Assembly (NCBI RefSeq): GCF_000715075.1 | Contig: NC_134096.1 | Span: forward strand, 68,453,026 to 68,517,025 | From: Nicotiana tabacum | Lineage: Eukaryota > Streptophyta > Magnoliopsida > Solanales > Solanaceae | Reading direction: 5' to 3' | DNA length: 64,000 nt | In this document: positions 43,126 through 54,420 of the stretch, piece by piece | Numbering within the stretch: the stretch's first letter is position 1 | How the letters are laid out: each line of letters begins with the position of its first letter | Notes under the pieces: generated by a model | Told to the model about the DNA's origin: nothing | Databases searched by the model: none | What the model saw: only the letters and a program-made list of their open reading frames with translations | Position numbers and translations under genes: made by a program

Positions 43126-45425
43126 GGGCTCGAATTAGTTTTGAACATGTTCTAGAGTGGTTTGGACTGAAATTGCAAAAATCTGGTTTCTGGTGTCGCA
43201 ATTGCGAACACTAGAGTTACATTTTCAAAGGTGTCAGAAGGGAGCAGTTATCACAAATATGATATCCCCTTCGCATTTGCGAATGCAACAAAATTTAGGC
43301 AGAGTTCGAATTGCGAACATTTATTCTCTTTTGCTATGTTTCCAGCTTCACAATTGCGAAGCCTTTCTCACAAATGCGATGATTCATAAGGCTATCAGGG
43401 TTCGCAAATACGAGCCCTAGTCCACAATTGTGATTATGTCACAAACGCAGCATCTGCAGCTGGTTAAAGGGAAGGAAAACATGATTTTTGAACTCATTCT
43501 CTCATTTTTGAACCCTAGACTCGGTAGGAGGCAATTTGGAGAGGGGATTTTCACCTACAAGCCTTGGGTAAGTGATTCTAATCTATTTCTAATCATATTC
43601 CATCAACATATCTTAGATTTTAACATCAAAATCATGTGAATCAAAGTAAAAATTTGTGACACTTTGTTAAGTTTTTGAAAAATAAGAAATTGAGTTTTGA
43701 TAGTCGATTTGGACTCAGATTTTGAAACTAATCACATATATGAACTCGTGGGGTCATGGGTAGAAGGAATTTACCATGGACCCGGGTTTTTGACCGGGTG
43801 AACTCTAGGTTGAATTTTGCTGACTTTTTGGGAAAAGTGTAATGATCTTAGCTTTATCCATTGCAATATAATTCCCTAGCATTGTTTGATGATATTAAGT
43901 CGATTTTGGTTAGATTTGAGCCGTGTAGAGGCGAATTGTTAGGGAAAAGCTATTTCCAATAGTTGATTTGGCCTAGTTGAGATAAGTGCATTGCCTAACT
44001 TTGTATGAGGAAAACTACCCCTTAGGATTGGTATTGAGTGATTCAATTGTGCTAAATGAAATCCGGGTACGCAAGGTGACGAGTGGGTATGGGTGTCAAT
44101 GGATATTTAAAAACGACTAAATCGACTGAACCATACCGAACCGAATTTTAGGTTTCTTTTAACAAAACCGTAGTTTTTATATAAATCTATAGTCATACCG
44201 ATAATTAGGGTAGGTTTTTTATTTTATGAAAATAAACCGAAAAATACCAAACCGTACCGAATAAATTTACAATGTGAACAATATATTTATATATTAAGTT
44301 TAAAAATAATAAATCATTAAAAGTTTTCTTGGGCCTTGGAATTATGAAACAGTTACAAACCAACAAGTAATTAAACTCAAAATCCTAATTTCCAAACATA
44401 TTATGCTACTTCTAATAAAACTAAATTATTTTCTGCATGTTCACTAGCAAGACACAAGGTATTGTAGCGATTATGAGTAGCAAACTACAATGTATTGAAT
44501 ATGTTTCCTTTCGTATGATTTTTTATTTACTTTTTTGAATATTTAATCTTCTATAGACTTTATTCTTGAATCCCATCTTAGTTATTATTTTTCCAATCGT
44601 GTGATTTATATTTTTTTTTATTTGCTTAGTTTCTTTTACGCTTATGTAGAATAGTTGATGGATCTATACTCTAGCCATCTTTCATATTTTCTTAATTCAT
44701 CACTTTTTAAACTGTAAAAATATCTAGAGAGTTTTGCTAAGTCCTATAAAAGTACGTATGTTATTGCATTCTACTTCTACTAATGACTTTTACATGATAT
44801 TAAAAACAATTACCGAAAATTTACAGAACCGTACCGATACTGAAGAGAAACCGACATGATTAGGATGATTTCGAAAAGTGTAATTTTTGTTATACATAAT
44901 AGAATAACTGAAAAATTGATATGGTATAAATTTTATAAAATAACCGGCCGAATCGAATCATTGATACCCTAGCGAGTGGGTACACGGGTTATATGTGGTA
45001 CTTGACACTTACTGGGTACCGTGTGATGTACTCATACTACGTTTCTACACAATTGTTGTGCAGATCCAGGTACATTTACCTGTGCCGGACGCTAGAGTTG
45101 ATTTGAGTTGTTGCTGTGGAGACTTCAAGGTATACATGCTCTATGCCCGCAGGCCTTGGAGTCACCTTCCCTATTTTACTTCTTGTTGTATTTCTTTTAG
45201 ATGTATTAGATATCCTAGTTTTATTCTATAGAGCTTATGATTCCGTTCCACAGTTCTTGGGGATTGTATGGTTGAGATTCTGTTTTTTGGAAGTTTACAT
45301 TAGTTATTCCACTTTGTTTTAGTATTTTGGTAATTATTTCTGCCAAGTTATTATTATATGTCAGGCTAGTCGTAGAGATTAGGTGCTATCACGACATCCT
45401 ACAGAGGGAAATTGGGGTCGTGACA
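43126..45425 (+). mobile_element. Family C shared LTR, second part
   Basis: Resumes after the array (43121-43125 is its target duplication). It contains an array of gcaattgcgaa-type words (43190-43440), a GGTAAGT donor-like site (43567-43573) and, after an hAT-like insertion, the 3' end ggggtcgtgaca at 45425. A PBS follows directly. Confidence 0.85.
44088..44972. mobile_element. hAT-like non-autonomous DNA element
   Basis: Ends are tatgggtgtcaatgg and, inverted, tagggtatcaatgat, imperfect terminal inverted repeats of the TAGGG-TGTCAA type seen in hAT-like plant elements. It is flanked by cgagtggg on both sides (44080-44087 and 44973-44980), an 8-bp duplication as expected for hAT. The interior is AT-rich with accgaac/ggtacggtt words near both ends and no transposase frame. 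It interrupts the LTR right next to ggtgacgag. Confidence 0.72.
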
Positions 45426-45428
45426 AGT

Positions 45429-45440
45429 TGGTATCAGAGC
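45429..45440 (+). promoter_or_regulatory. Family C primer-binding site (tRNA-iMet)
   Basis: Exact TGGTATCAGAGC three bases after the LTR end gtgaca. Confidence 0.9.
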
Positions 45441-45607
45441 TCTATGTTCATAGGTGTTACGAGTCATAAGCAGGTTTAGTTGAGTCTTGCGGACCGGTAC
45501 AGAGACTTCTGTACTTATCTTTGTGAGGCTACAAAACTAATAGGAAAATTTCACTTCTTTGATTCCTTATCATGCAAATTGGTTGACTTTGAGAACTAAA
45601 TCTTTTA

Positions 45608-45625
45608 CTTTTTATTCTCTCACAG
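45608..45625 (+). other. Splice-acceptor-like sequence abutting gag ATG (family C)
   Basis: ctttttattctctcacag directly followed by ATG at 45626. The same pyrimidine-tract-CAG|ATG arrangement precedes gag in B (12575), E (31999) and F (40220) on the minus strand, and lies three bases before it in D (51443). Confidence 0.55.
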
Positions 45626-46990
45626 ATGGTGAGGACATGCACTGCTAGATCCGACAATCAGACACCCGTGCCCCCTGCTAGAGTTGCGAGAGGCTAGGGC
45701 TAGGGCAAATGATGAGGTGGGGTACGTGGTGTAGCCATAACACCAGCCCGAGCTGCGACAGAAGAGCCACCAGTAGCTCCAGTTGGGGGACAGGCACCCG
45801 AGGCGCCAGTTACCACCCCAACACTTTAGGAGACCCTCGCATAATTCTTGAGCATGTTCGGTAACTTAGCTCTGGCGGGGTTGATACCACTTGTACCAGC
45901 CACATCTCAAGCTGGGGGAGGAGCACAGAATCCCGTGATCCGTACCCCAAAGCAGCGTGTCCAGGTCGATTAGGTCCCAGAGATTATACCGGTATAACCT
46001 GTTGCTTCAGTTCAGCCCGTGGTTAGGGAAGCAACATCTGAGGAGGAGGAGGAGCTTATGCTCGAAAGGTTCAAGAAGTATCACCCTCCTACTTTCAGTG
46101 GTTTGTATATAGAGTATGCACACGGTTTTCTTAAGTAGTGCCAACGTATTCCTCGCACTATGGGTATTGTGGAGATGAGCGGGGTTACTTTCACTACTTT
46201 TCAGCTGTCCGGAGTGGCATATCAGTGGTGGTGAGTGTACGAGGAGGGTAGCCCAGTCGAGGCGACTTCACTTATATGGACTCGATTTTTTAGAGTTATT
46301 CTTGAAAGAGTTTATTCCTCAGACCTTTCGGGAAGCATGGCGCGCATAGTTTGAGCAGTTCCACCAGGGTACTATGACAGTGTCAGAGTATGCTATCTGA
46401 TTTAGTGATTTATCCAGACATGCACCTGCCTTGGTTTTTACGGTCAGAGAGCGAGTCTGTCGGTTTATCGAGGGGCTCAACTATGGTATTAGGTTCAACA
46501 TGGCTCGAGAGTTGGAGACAGATACCCCATATCAGTAGGTGGTAGAGATTACACGGAGTTGAGAGGGTATGCAGGGCCGTGAGAGAGATAATAGGGAGGC
46601 CAATAGGCCTCGTGGTATGGGAGGATTTAATGGTGGTCACGCTGCAGCTACAGCATGTCATGGTAGAGGCTATGTGAGTTGTCAAGTTCACTCAGCACTT
46701 CCAGCTTCTAGTGGTGCTTCGGTTGTTCCGAGGTCTCAAGTTGTATACTTTGCCCAGCCACTTTCTAGTGCACCTCTTGCACGAGGAACCTTCAACGGTC
46801 AGTCCAGCCGACCAGGCCCGAGCCAGTCCTTGCAGTCGAGCCCACCGAGAGCTTTCTTTGAGTGTGGTGATACCCGACATATGGTTAGATACTGCCCCAG
46901 ACTCAGGAGGGGTCCACCTCCACAGACTACTCAGACTCCAAGGATTAAGTTAGGTCCACAGATTTCTTAGTCCATGATTGCTGCCCCAGT
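45626..46990 (+). pseudogene. Family C Gag, broken
   Basis: Starts ATG at 45626 (MVRTCTARSDNQTPVPPARVARG) directly after tttttattctctcacag, a good splice-acceptor sequence. Capsid-like blocks LSMFGNLALAGLIPL, ERFKKYHPPTFSGL and MGIVEMSGVTFTTFQLSG follow with many stops (TAG/TGA at several CAG/TGG sites). The end is open in 46569-46970: GNGGHAAATACHGRGYV-like region and zinc knuckle FFECGDTRHMVRYCPR, in which the first Cys is replaced by Phe. The many C-to-T type stops suggest long decay by deamination of methylated cytosines (inference). Confidence 0.83.
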
Positions 46991-47031
46991 TACCACTCCA
47001 CCCCGCACAGCCAGCTAGGGGTGGGGGATAG

Positions 47032-50000
47032 GTGGGTAGAGGCTGCCTTAAAGGGGGAGGCCAGGCCAGATTCTATGTGTTTTTGGGTAGGACGGAGGTA
47101 AATTCTTCAGACTCAGTCATTATAGGTATGGTTCCGGTTTGCCATAGAGATGCATCAGTCTTATTTGGTCTGAGATCCACTTATTCATATGTGTCATCTT
47201 ACTTTGCTTTGTATTTTGATATATTATGTGATTATTTGAGTTCTCCTATTTATGTGTCCATACCGGTGGGAGATGCTATTGTCGTGGACCGTGTGTATCG
47301 GTAATGTTTAGTTGTTATAGGTGGTTTTGAGACCAAAGTTGATATATTGTTACTTAGTATGGTAGACTTTGATGTTATCTTGGGCATGGGATGGTTGTCT
47401 CCCTATCATGTTATTATAGATTGTCACGCCAAGACGGTGACGCTGGCTATGCTATGTTTACCACGGTAAGAGTGGAGGGGTGCATTAGATTATGTTCCTA
47501 GCAGGGTTATATCATTTCTAAAGGCTCAATGGATGGTTGAGAAGGGATGTGATGCTTATCTAGCCTTCATGAGGGATATCGGTGTTGATACTTCTACCGT
47601 TGAGTTAGTTATGATAGTGAGAGACTTTCCAAATATATTTCAAATGGATCTTATGGGCATGCCGCCCGTTAGGGATATCGATTTTGGTATTGACTTATTG
47701 CCGGGCACTCAGCATATTTCAATTCCACCATATCGTATATTCCTAGTGGAGCTAAAGGAGTTAAAGGAGCAGTTCTAAGAGTTGATTGATAAGGGTTTCA
47801 TTCGGCCAAATATGTCACCTTGGGGGTGATCCAGTCTTGTTTGTAAAGAATAAGGATGGTTTTATGCACATGTATATTGATTATCGACAGTTGAACAAGG
47901 TTACATTGAAGAACATGTATCCATTACCACACATTGATGACTTATTTGATCAGTTACATGGTGCCAGAGATGTCTCAAAGATTGATTTGCGGTCAATTTA
48001 TTATCAGCTAAAGATTCGGGATCCAAATATTCTGAAGACTACATTTAGGACTCGGTATGGTCACTACGAGTTCCCCCGTGATGTCATTTGGGCTGACCAA
48101 CGCCCATCATCATTTATGCACCCAATGAGCAGTGAATTCCAGGCTTATCTTGATTCATTAGTCATTGTATTTATTGATGAAATCTTGGTGTACTCCCGCA
48201 GTCGGGAAGATCATGAGCAGTACTTAAGGATCGTGCTTCAGACCTTGAGAGAAAAGAAGTTGTATGCAAAATTTTCAAAGTGTCAATTCTGGCTTGATTC
48301 AGTGGCATTTTTGGGTCATGTGGTGTCGAGTGAGGGGATCAAGGTAGATCCGAAGACGATTGAAGCAGTGCAGGGTTAGCCCACACCATCTTCAGCTACT
48401 GAGATCTAGAGTTTCCTTGGTTTGGATGGGTATTATTGTCATTTCGTAGAGGGCTTCTCATCTATTTCTGCACCTATGACCAGATTGACCCATAAGGGTG
48501 CCCAGTTCAGGTGGTTGGAGGAGTGTGAGGCAAGCTTTCAGAAGCTCAAGACTGCATTGACTACAACCCTAGTGTTAGCGTTGCCTATAGTCTCGGGGTC
48601 CTATACTGTGTATTGTGATGCATCATGTGTTGGACATGGTGCGGTGTTGATATAAAATGGTAGGGTGATTGCCTACGCATCTCGACAACTGAAGACCTAT
48701 GAGAAGAATTATCCAGTCAACAACTTGGAGTTGGCAACCATTGTTCATACATTGAAGATCTGGCAGCATTATTTGTACGATGTCCCTTGTGAGGTCTTTA
48801 CCGACCAACGGAGTTTACAACATCTGTTCAAATAGAAAGACCTTAACTTACGGTAGCAGAGGTGGTTAGAGTTTCTTAAGGGATATGATATCACATTCGA
48901 TACTATCCCGGGAAGGCCAATGTGGTGGTCGATGTCTTGAGTCGAAAGGTAGAGAGTTTGGGTAGTTTGGCCTATCTACCGTCAGCAGAGAGGCCATTAG
49001 GTTGGATGTTCAGGCCTTAGTCAACCAGTTTATCATATTGGATATTTCAGAGCCCATTCGAGTTCTTGCCTGCATGGTTTCTCGGTCTTATTTATATGAT
49101 TGTATCAAAGAGTGTCAATATGACAACCCCCCATTTGCTTGTCCTCAAGGATATGGTTCAGCAGGGCGATGCCAAGGAGGTTACTATTGGGGATGATGGT
49201 ATGTTATGGATGCAAGACTGGTTATGTGTGCCCAATGTGGATGGTTTGCATGATTTGATTCTTCAGGAGGCCCATAGTTTGCGATACTCCATTCATCCGG
49301 GTGCCGCTAAGATGTATCGGAACTTGAGGCAGCACTATTGGTGGAAGAGGATGAAGAAAGATACAATGGAGTATGTAGCTCGGTGCCTAAATTGCCAGCA
49401 GGTGAAGTATGAGCATCAGCGTCCGGGATGTTTGCTTCAGCGACATGAGATTCCCAAGTGGAGATGGGAGAGTGTTACCATGGACTTTGTTATTGGGATC
49501 CCACAGACTCAGAAGAAATTTGACGCGGTATGGGTGATTATGGACAGGTTGACCAAGTCAGCTCATTTCATTCTGGTAGTGACTACCTATTCTTCAGAGG
49601 AGCTGGCTCAGATCTATATCTGTCAGATTGTTCGACTTCATGGCATACCGGTATCCATAATCTTTGACTAGGGTACACAATTCACATAACATTTATGGAG
49701 AGCTATACAGCGTGACCTAGGCACACGGGTTGAGCTAAGTACATCATTTCAACCTTATACGGACAGAAAGTCCGAGCGCACTATTCAGATATTGGCAAAT
49801 ATGCTTCATGCCTATATTATGGATTATATGGGTTCTTGGATTCAGTTCTTGCCACTTGCAGAGTTTGTGTACAACAATAGCTACCAATCGAGAATTCCAA
49901 TGACTCTTTATGTGTCCCTATATAGGAGACAGTGTCGTTCTCCAGTTGGGTGGTTTGAGCTGGGAGAAGCTCAATTATTATACACAGATTTGGTGTGAGA

Positions 50001-50131
50001 TGCCTTGGAGAAGGTCAAGATGATTCAGGATCGGCTTAGTATAGCTTAATCTAGACAGAAGAGTTATGCGGATCGGAAGGTTCGCGATGTTGCATTCACG
50101 GTTGGAGAGCGAGTCTTGCTCTGGGTTTCAC
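47032..50131 (+). pseudogene. Family C Pol: protease, RT, RNase H, integrase, broken
   Basis: Protease at 47032-47300: LFGLRSTYSYVSSYFALYF, where the catalytic Asp of LFDPGS is lost. 47533-47778: linker with [20 protein letters not shown] at 47786-48379: [15 protein letters not shown] (first Asp kept) and [12 protein letters not shown], where the active site FIDD has become FIDE. RNase H: TVYCDASCVGHGAVLI (48422-48655) and on, with stops. Integrase at 49066-49671: [31 protein letters not shown] (zinc domain complete), MDFVIGIPQT (first Asp), then a stop at the second Asp region, and 49792-49998. It ends abruptly in the C-terminal region (GERVLLWVSP) at 50131, where element D sequence begins. 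Confidence 0.87.
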
Positions 50132-51227
50132 CCTCAAATAGTATAATGACCTGGTAAATATCTAAAACAATGAGGGAACATAAATCTTTCAACTCAACAC
50201 ACTAAGGCAAACAATTCTAGTAAGATCAAGTCGGAACTTACACCAATCATTCGGACACCAGGAACTATTTAATAAATGAGCTTGTTTGTGCCATGTAATG
50301 AAAGATGGGAAAGAGATGTGAATTGAGTGAACAATTGGAAGAGGTTATGTCTCAAGTGAGATGGCGTAGCCGATCGGGCCTAGATCAGACGCCATGCCGT
50401 ACACATGGTGGCATTTGTGTTGGAACTACTAATTTAAATTGTGGATATGGATATGTCTTACTTGGGATGGCTTAGCTGGTCGGGCCGAGACCGGACTCCG
50501 TGTAAAAACACGGTGGCATTATGAGTTGTGGCTTTGGCACTAAAGATTATTAACCTAAAAAGATGAAAAGATTGAATTGGGAATTATGTGATCCTTATTT
50601 GCTGTTTTCTTGTATTTTCATGAAGTACTTATTGATTATTGTGACTGCCTTCTCTTTGTTTCACTGTTCATTCTACTGAGATTGGTGTTTGCCTTACATA
50701 CTAGTACTATTTGACAGTACTAACGTCCCTTTTGCCGGGGGCGCTACATCTTTTAATGGATGTAGGTGGTTCTATCGCAGATAGCGCTGATTGCAGATAG
50801 TGGTGTTCTCCCTCACACTCATCACAACAGCCTTGGTGAGCCCCATTTCTTCCTGGGGTCATGTAGTCCTTCTTTGCATAAGTTTTCATATTTTGAGGTA
50901 TAACCGGGCCTTATTGCTGGTATTGTCATGTTGCTCTTTTGTACCCTTAGAAGCTCCGTAGACGTTTATGTGGGTCATGTACATATGTTGGGGTGTCGTT
51001 GGATCGAGTTGTATTTTGGGAACTTAACTACGACATAATGTATATAATGAAAAATGAACTAGAAACGTTTATATATTTATATAACTGATCTCTCCCCTGT
51101 TTTACAAATGGTGATGCGTTCCCTTTTTGGATTATGAATGAGCCGGATAGGAAAGGTTTACTAGGCTTGCTCGACCGGGTTTACTTGGTTGAGCGCCGGT
51201 CGCGCTCCCCGAGGTTGGGGTGTGACA
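50132..51227 (+). mobile_element. Element D 5' LTR, truncated and partly inverted
   Basis: 50265-51227 matches 57232-58198 in direct orientation and ends gttggggtgtgaca. The first ~130 bases (50132-50264) are instead the reverse complement of about 56968-57103 of the 3' LTR. The join falls at ccaggaactattt, near the corresponding ccaagaactattt of the other LTR. The upstream part of this LTR is missing. Confidence 0.85.
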
Positions 51228-51231
51228 AACT

Positions 51232-51244
51232 TGGTATCATAGCC
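51232..51244 (+). promoter_or_regulatory. Element D primer-binding site, variant
   Basis: tggtatcatagcc, four bases after the LTR end. It matches the initiator-Met complement for the first eight bases and then differs by one base (T for G), so it may use the same or a related Met tRNA. Confidence 0.7.
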
Positions 51245-51446
51245 TAAGGTTTTAAAGTGTCCTAGGATGTCTCGGAGCCGTGTCTAGTAGAACCCTTCTA
51301 ATCGGTGTGTTGTCGACCACATCTATATTTAGGGGGCTACTTGGACATTTAAGAATGATACCCTTCATTGTTGTTCTATATCGTGCGATAGAGCGAAACC
51401 TGAGGTTGTTTTCCACTAACTCGTGCATTGTTCTAACTTTCAGTAA

Positions 51447-52257
51447 ATGGCACCTAAGAAGAGAGCGAGAATTGGCCAAGAAGCCAATACCACCCCAGGA
51501 GTGGTTGTTGATCCCTTGCTTGATAATGCGGGTGAGGATAATCCCCCTACTATCACACTGCATGATTCGTCCACTCCAGAACAGACTACCTCAGTTCCTA
51601 CACCTGCGGATGATGATACAATCCCTCCAGCCGGTATACCTGTTCCGCCTCCAGCCCCAGCTCCTGGTCCCGGTATTTCCGATGGGGATCTTAGGGGAGC
51701 TATTCAGATGCTGACTCAGTTAGTAGCTTCCCAGGCTCAGAGGTCAAATGTTGTACCCACCTCATTTAGCTTGCAATGAGATTCTTCCGGTTCCAGGGTT
51801 AACAGGTTCCTTCAGTTAGACCCTCCAGTGTTCACTGGTACTGATCCCGCGGCAGACCCTAAGAATTTTATTGATGAGATGCATAAGACTCTCCGAGTTA
51901 TGCATGCTACGGAGACAGAGGGAGTAGAGTTGGCCTCCTATCGTCTGAAAGGGGTGGCATATTCCTAGTTTGAGATGTGGGAGGATTCCCGTGAGGAGGG
52001 GAGCCCTCTGGCAGGATGGAGTGAGTTTGTGGATGCCTTCATAGACCATTTCTTGCCTACCGAGACTAAGGCAGCCCGTGCTGTTGAGTTTGAGACCCTT
52101 AAACAGGGTAGTAAGAGTGTGTGGGAATATCACATGGAGTTTGTGTGCCTGTCAAAGTATGCTGCTCATATGATGCCGACTATGGAGACTAGGGTATGTG
52201 TAGGGCCTTAGCCCTTTAGTTATTAATGAGGCTGCCACCGCTGCTCTAAATTCTGAC
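51447..52257 (+). pseudogene. Element D Gag, N-terminal part with stops
   Basis: Starts ATG 51447 (MAPKKRARIGQEANTTPG), three bases after ttctaactttcag. The Pro-rich N-terminus runs to a stop at 51777. The frame then goes on with RVNRFLQLDPPVFTGTDPAADPKNFIDEM, a typical chromovirus capsid block, plus ASYRLKGVAYS, a stop, then FEMWEDSREEGSPLAGW and FIDHFLPTETKAARAVEF (51975-52211). After a further stop/frame change it meets the long frame beginning at 52258. This Gag family differs clearly from A-C/E/F (no MVRTRT start). Confidence 0.84.
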
Positions 52258-54420
52258 ATGAACTATGGAAAGATGGAGGCATTTGCCCAAGCTACAGAGG
52301 CTCGAAAGTTAAAGTTCAGGATGGAACGAGAAAGTAGTAGTAGGGCCCGATCAGCGGGCAACCTTGGGGATGCATTTGGAGGTGGGAGATCAGCCTTTCG
52401 GGGAGGATCATCAGGGCCATCCCAGTCTTATGCTCAGTCTTCAGCTAATGCCCCGCCATCAAGGCACGGTCAGCATCATGGGGGTCGCTTTAGGCCCGGT
52501 CAGGGAAGCATAGGGTCCCACCATCAGGGCCGATCAGGAGGGAGACTCCACCAGCAGCAGAGGGTCCCATGCCCTAAGTGTGAGAGGATTCATTCGGGAG
52601 TCTGCTACCTGGACATGCCAGTATGTTATGGATGCGGAATGAGAGGTCATATTCAGAGGGAGTGTCGTGCCTCCCGTCAGGGTGCAGGCAGGGGCACAGC
52701 TCAGTCATCCAGTCCTACAGTTGCTACATCTTCAGCACCCCATCCAGCTCGAGGCTCTCCAGCACCCACAGGGCATGGTGCAACTAGGGGTGGTGCACAG
52801 AGTTCGGGAGGACCCAGCCGATTCTATGCTATGAGTGGTCGACAGAGTGCAGAGGCTTCACCAGATGTCGTCACAGGTATATTAACTGTTCAATCTCATG
52901 ATGTGTATGCTCTTATTGATCCCGGATCTTCTTTGTCCTATGTTACTCCTTATGTTGCTACAAGCTTCGGAATAGAACCGAAACAACTTCATGAGCCATT
53001 CTCTGTATCTACTCTAGTTGGCGAGTCTATTATGGCCGCACGAGTTTATAGGGATTGTGTTATCACGGTGCGTGGTCGGGATACCATGGCCGATCTTATT
53101 GAACTAGGGATGATTGATTTTGACATAATAATGGGAATGGATTGGCTTTATTCATGTTTTGCCAAACTCGATTGTCGAGCCAGAATCATGAGGCTTGAGT
53201 TTCCTAACGAGCCAGCTATTGAGTGGGAGGGGAATAATGCTATGCCAAAAGGTAGGTTTATTTCTCACCTTAAGGCTACGAAGATTATCAGGAAGGGGTG
53301 TATTTATCATTTGGTCCGAGTTACGGACACCACTACTGAGGTGCCTACCCTTGAATCTGTATCAATTGTGAATGAATTCCCCGATGTATTTCCGGATGAG
53401 CTCCCTGGAATTCCTCCAGACAAGGAGATTGATTTTGCGATTGATGTGATGCCGGGCACACAGCTTATATCCATTCCACCTTATAAAATGGTGCCGACGG
53501 AATTAAAAGAGCTAAAGGAACAACTAAGGGATTTTCTAGAGAAAGGTTTCATCCGACCGAGTGTGTTACTTTGGGGCGCACCGGTTTTCTTTGTCAGAAA
53601 GAAAGATGGATCGCTGCGGATGTGTATTGATTACCGGCAACTTAACAAAGTCACAATCAAAAACAAATACTCATTGCCTAGAATAGATGATTTGTTTGAT
53701 CAATTACAAAGTGCTAAGTTCTTCTCCAAAATTGATTTGAGGTCCGGGTACCATCAATTGAAGGTAAGAGAGCAGGATATTCCGAAAACAGCTTTTAGAA
53801 CCCGGTATGGGCACTTTGAATTTTTGGTAATGTCTTTCGGGCTAACAAATGCCCCGGCAGCCTTCATGGATCTTATGAATCGAGTCTTTAAGCCGTTCCT
53901 CGACTCATTTGTGATAGTATTCATTGACGACATCCTTGTGTATTCACGAAGTCGAGAGGATCACGCCGTTCACCTCAAGGCAGTTCTGCAAACTCTTCAT
54001 CAACACCAATTGTATGCAAAGTTCTCGAAATGTGAATTTTGGCTTGAATCTGTTACATTCCTGGGTCATGTCGTCTCCGGAGAAGGAATTAAGGTTGACC
54101 CTCAAAAGACTACAGCGGTTAAAGATTGGCCTAGACCTACTACTCCAACAGAGATTCGCAGTTTCTTGGGTTTGGCCGGGTATTATAGGAGGTTCGTGGA
54201 GGGGTTCTCCACTCTTGCCTCCCCATTGACTAAATTGACGCAGAAGACAGTTAAGTTCCAGTGGTCCGATGCTTGTGAAAGGAGCTTCCAGTGGTGGAAT
54301 GACATGAAGAGGGGTGTGGCGGACTTTGTGGCACAATGTTCAAATTGTCAACAAGTGAAGGCCGAGCATCAAAGGCCCGGTGGGTTAGCACAGAGTATGG
54401 AAATTCCAATGTGGAAATAG
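52258..54420 (+). CDS. Element D Gag(C-term)-protease-RT frame with RNase H deleted
   Basis: 720 codons open. Residues 105-116 hold [12 protein letters not shown], and 123-136 [14 protein letters not shown] (intact CCHC knuckle). Protease at about 210-310 with [12 protein letters not shown] (Asp 221) and [19 protein letters not shown] spans about 425-645: [46 protein letters not shown] at 555-558, [15 protein letters not shown]. At residue 678 the RNase H connection (CERSFQ) jumps straight to the integrase zinc domain ([12 protein letters not shown] at 694-697, HQRPGG). RNase H is missing, yet the frame stays open until a TAG after EIPMWK. Compared with the family, about 200 residues are lost. 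It is the best preserved coding stretch in the window, probably younger than its neighbours, but it cannot complete reverse transcription alone. Without the deletion it would be called gag-pol. Confidence 0.88.
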   Translation: MNYGKMEAFAQATEARKLKFRMERESSSRARSAGNLGDAFGGGRSAFRGGSSGPSQSYAQSSANAPPSRHGQHHGGRFRPGQGSIGSHHQGRSGGRLHQQQRVPCPKCERIHSGVCYLDMPVCYGCGMRGHIQRECRASRQGAGRGTAQSSSPTVATSSAPHPARGSPAPTGHGATRGGAQSSGGPSRFYAMSGRQSAEASPDVVTGILTVQSHDVYALIDPGSSLSYVTPYVATSFGIEPKQLHEPFSVSTLVGESIMAARVYRDCVITVRGRDTMADLIELGMIDFDIIMGMDWLYSCFAKLDCRARIMRLEFPNEPAIEWEGNNAMPKGRFISHLKATKIIRKGCIYHLVRVTDTTTEVPTLESVSIVNEFPDVFPDELPGIPPDKEIDFAIDVMPGTQLISIPPYKMVPTELKELKEQLRDFLEKGFIRPSVLLWGAPVFFVRKKDGSLRMCIDYRQLNKVTIKNKYSLPRIDDLFDQLQSAKFFSKIDLRSGYHQLKVREQDIPKTAFRTRYGHFEFLVMSFGLTNAPAAFMDLMNRVFKPFLDSFVIVFIDDILVYSRSREDHAVHLKAVLQTLHQHQLYAKFSKCEFWLESVTFLGHVVSGEGIKVDPQKTTAVKDWPRPTTPTEIRSFLGLAGYYRRFVEGFSTLASPLTKLTQKTVKFQWSDACERSFQWWNDMKRGVADFVAQCSNCQQVKAEHQRPGGLAQSMEIPMWK

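Noticed and set aside
53944..54336. 130-codon open frame antisense to element D RT
   Set aside because: A shadow of the conserved RT coding strand. The plus-strand frame has clear RT motifs.
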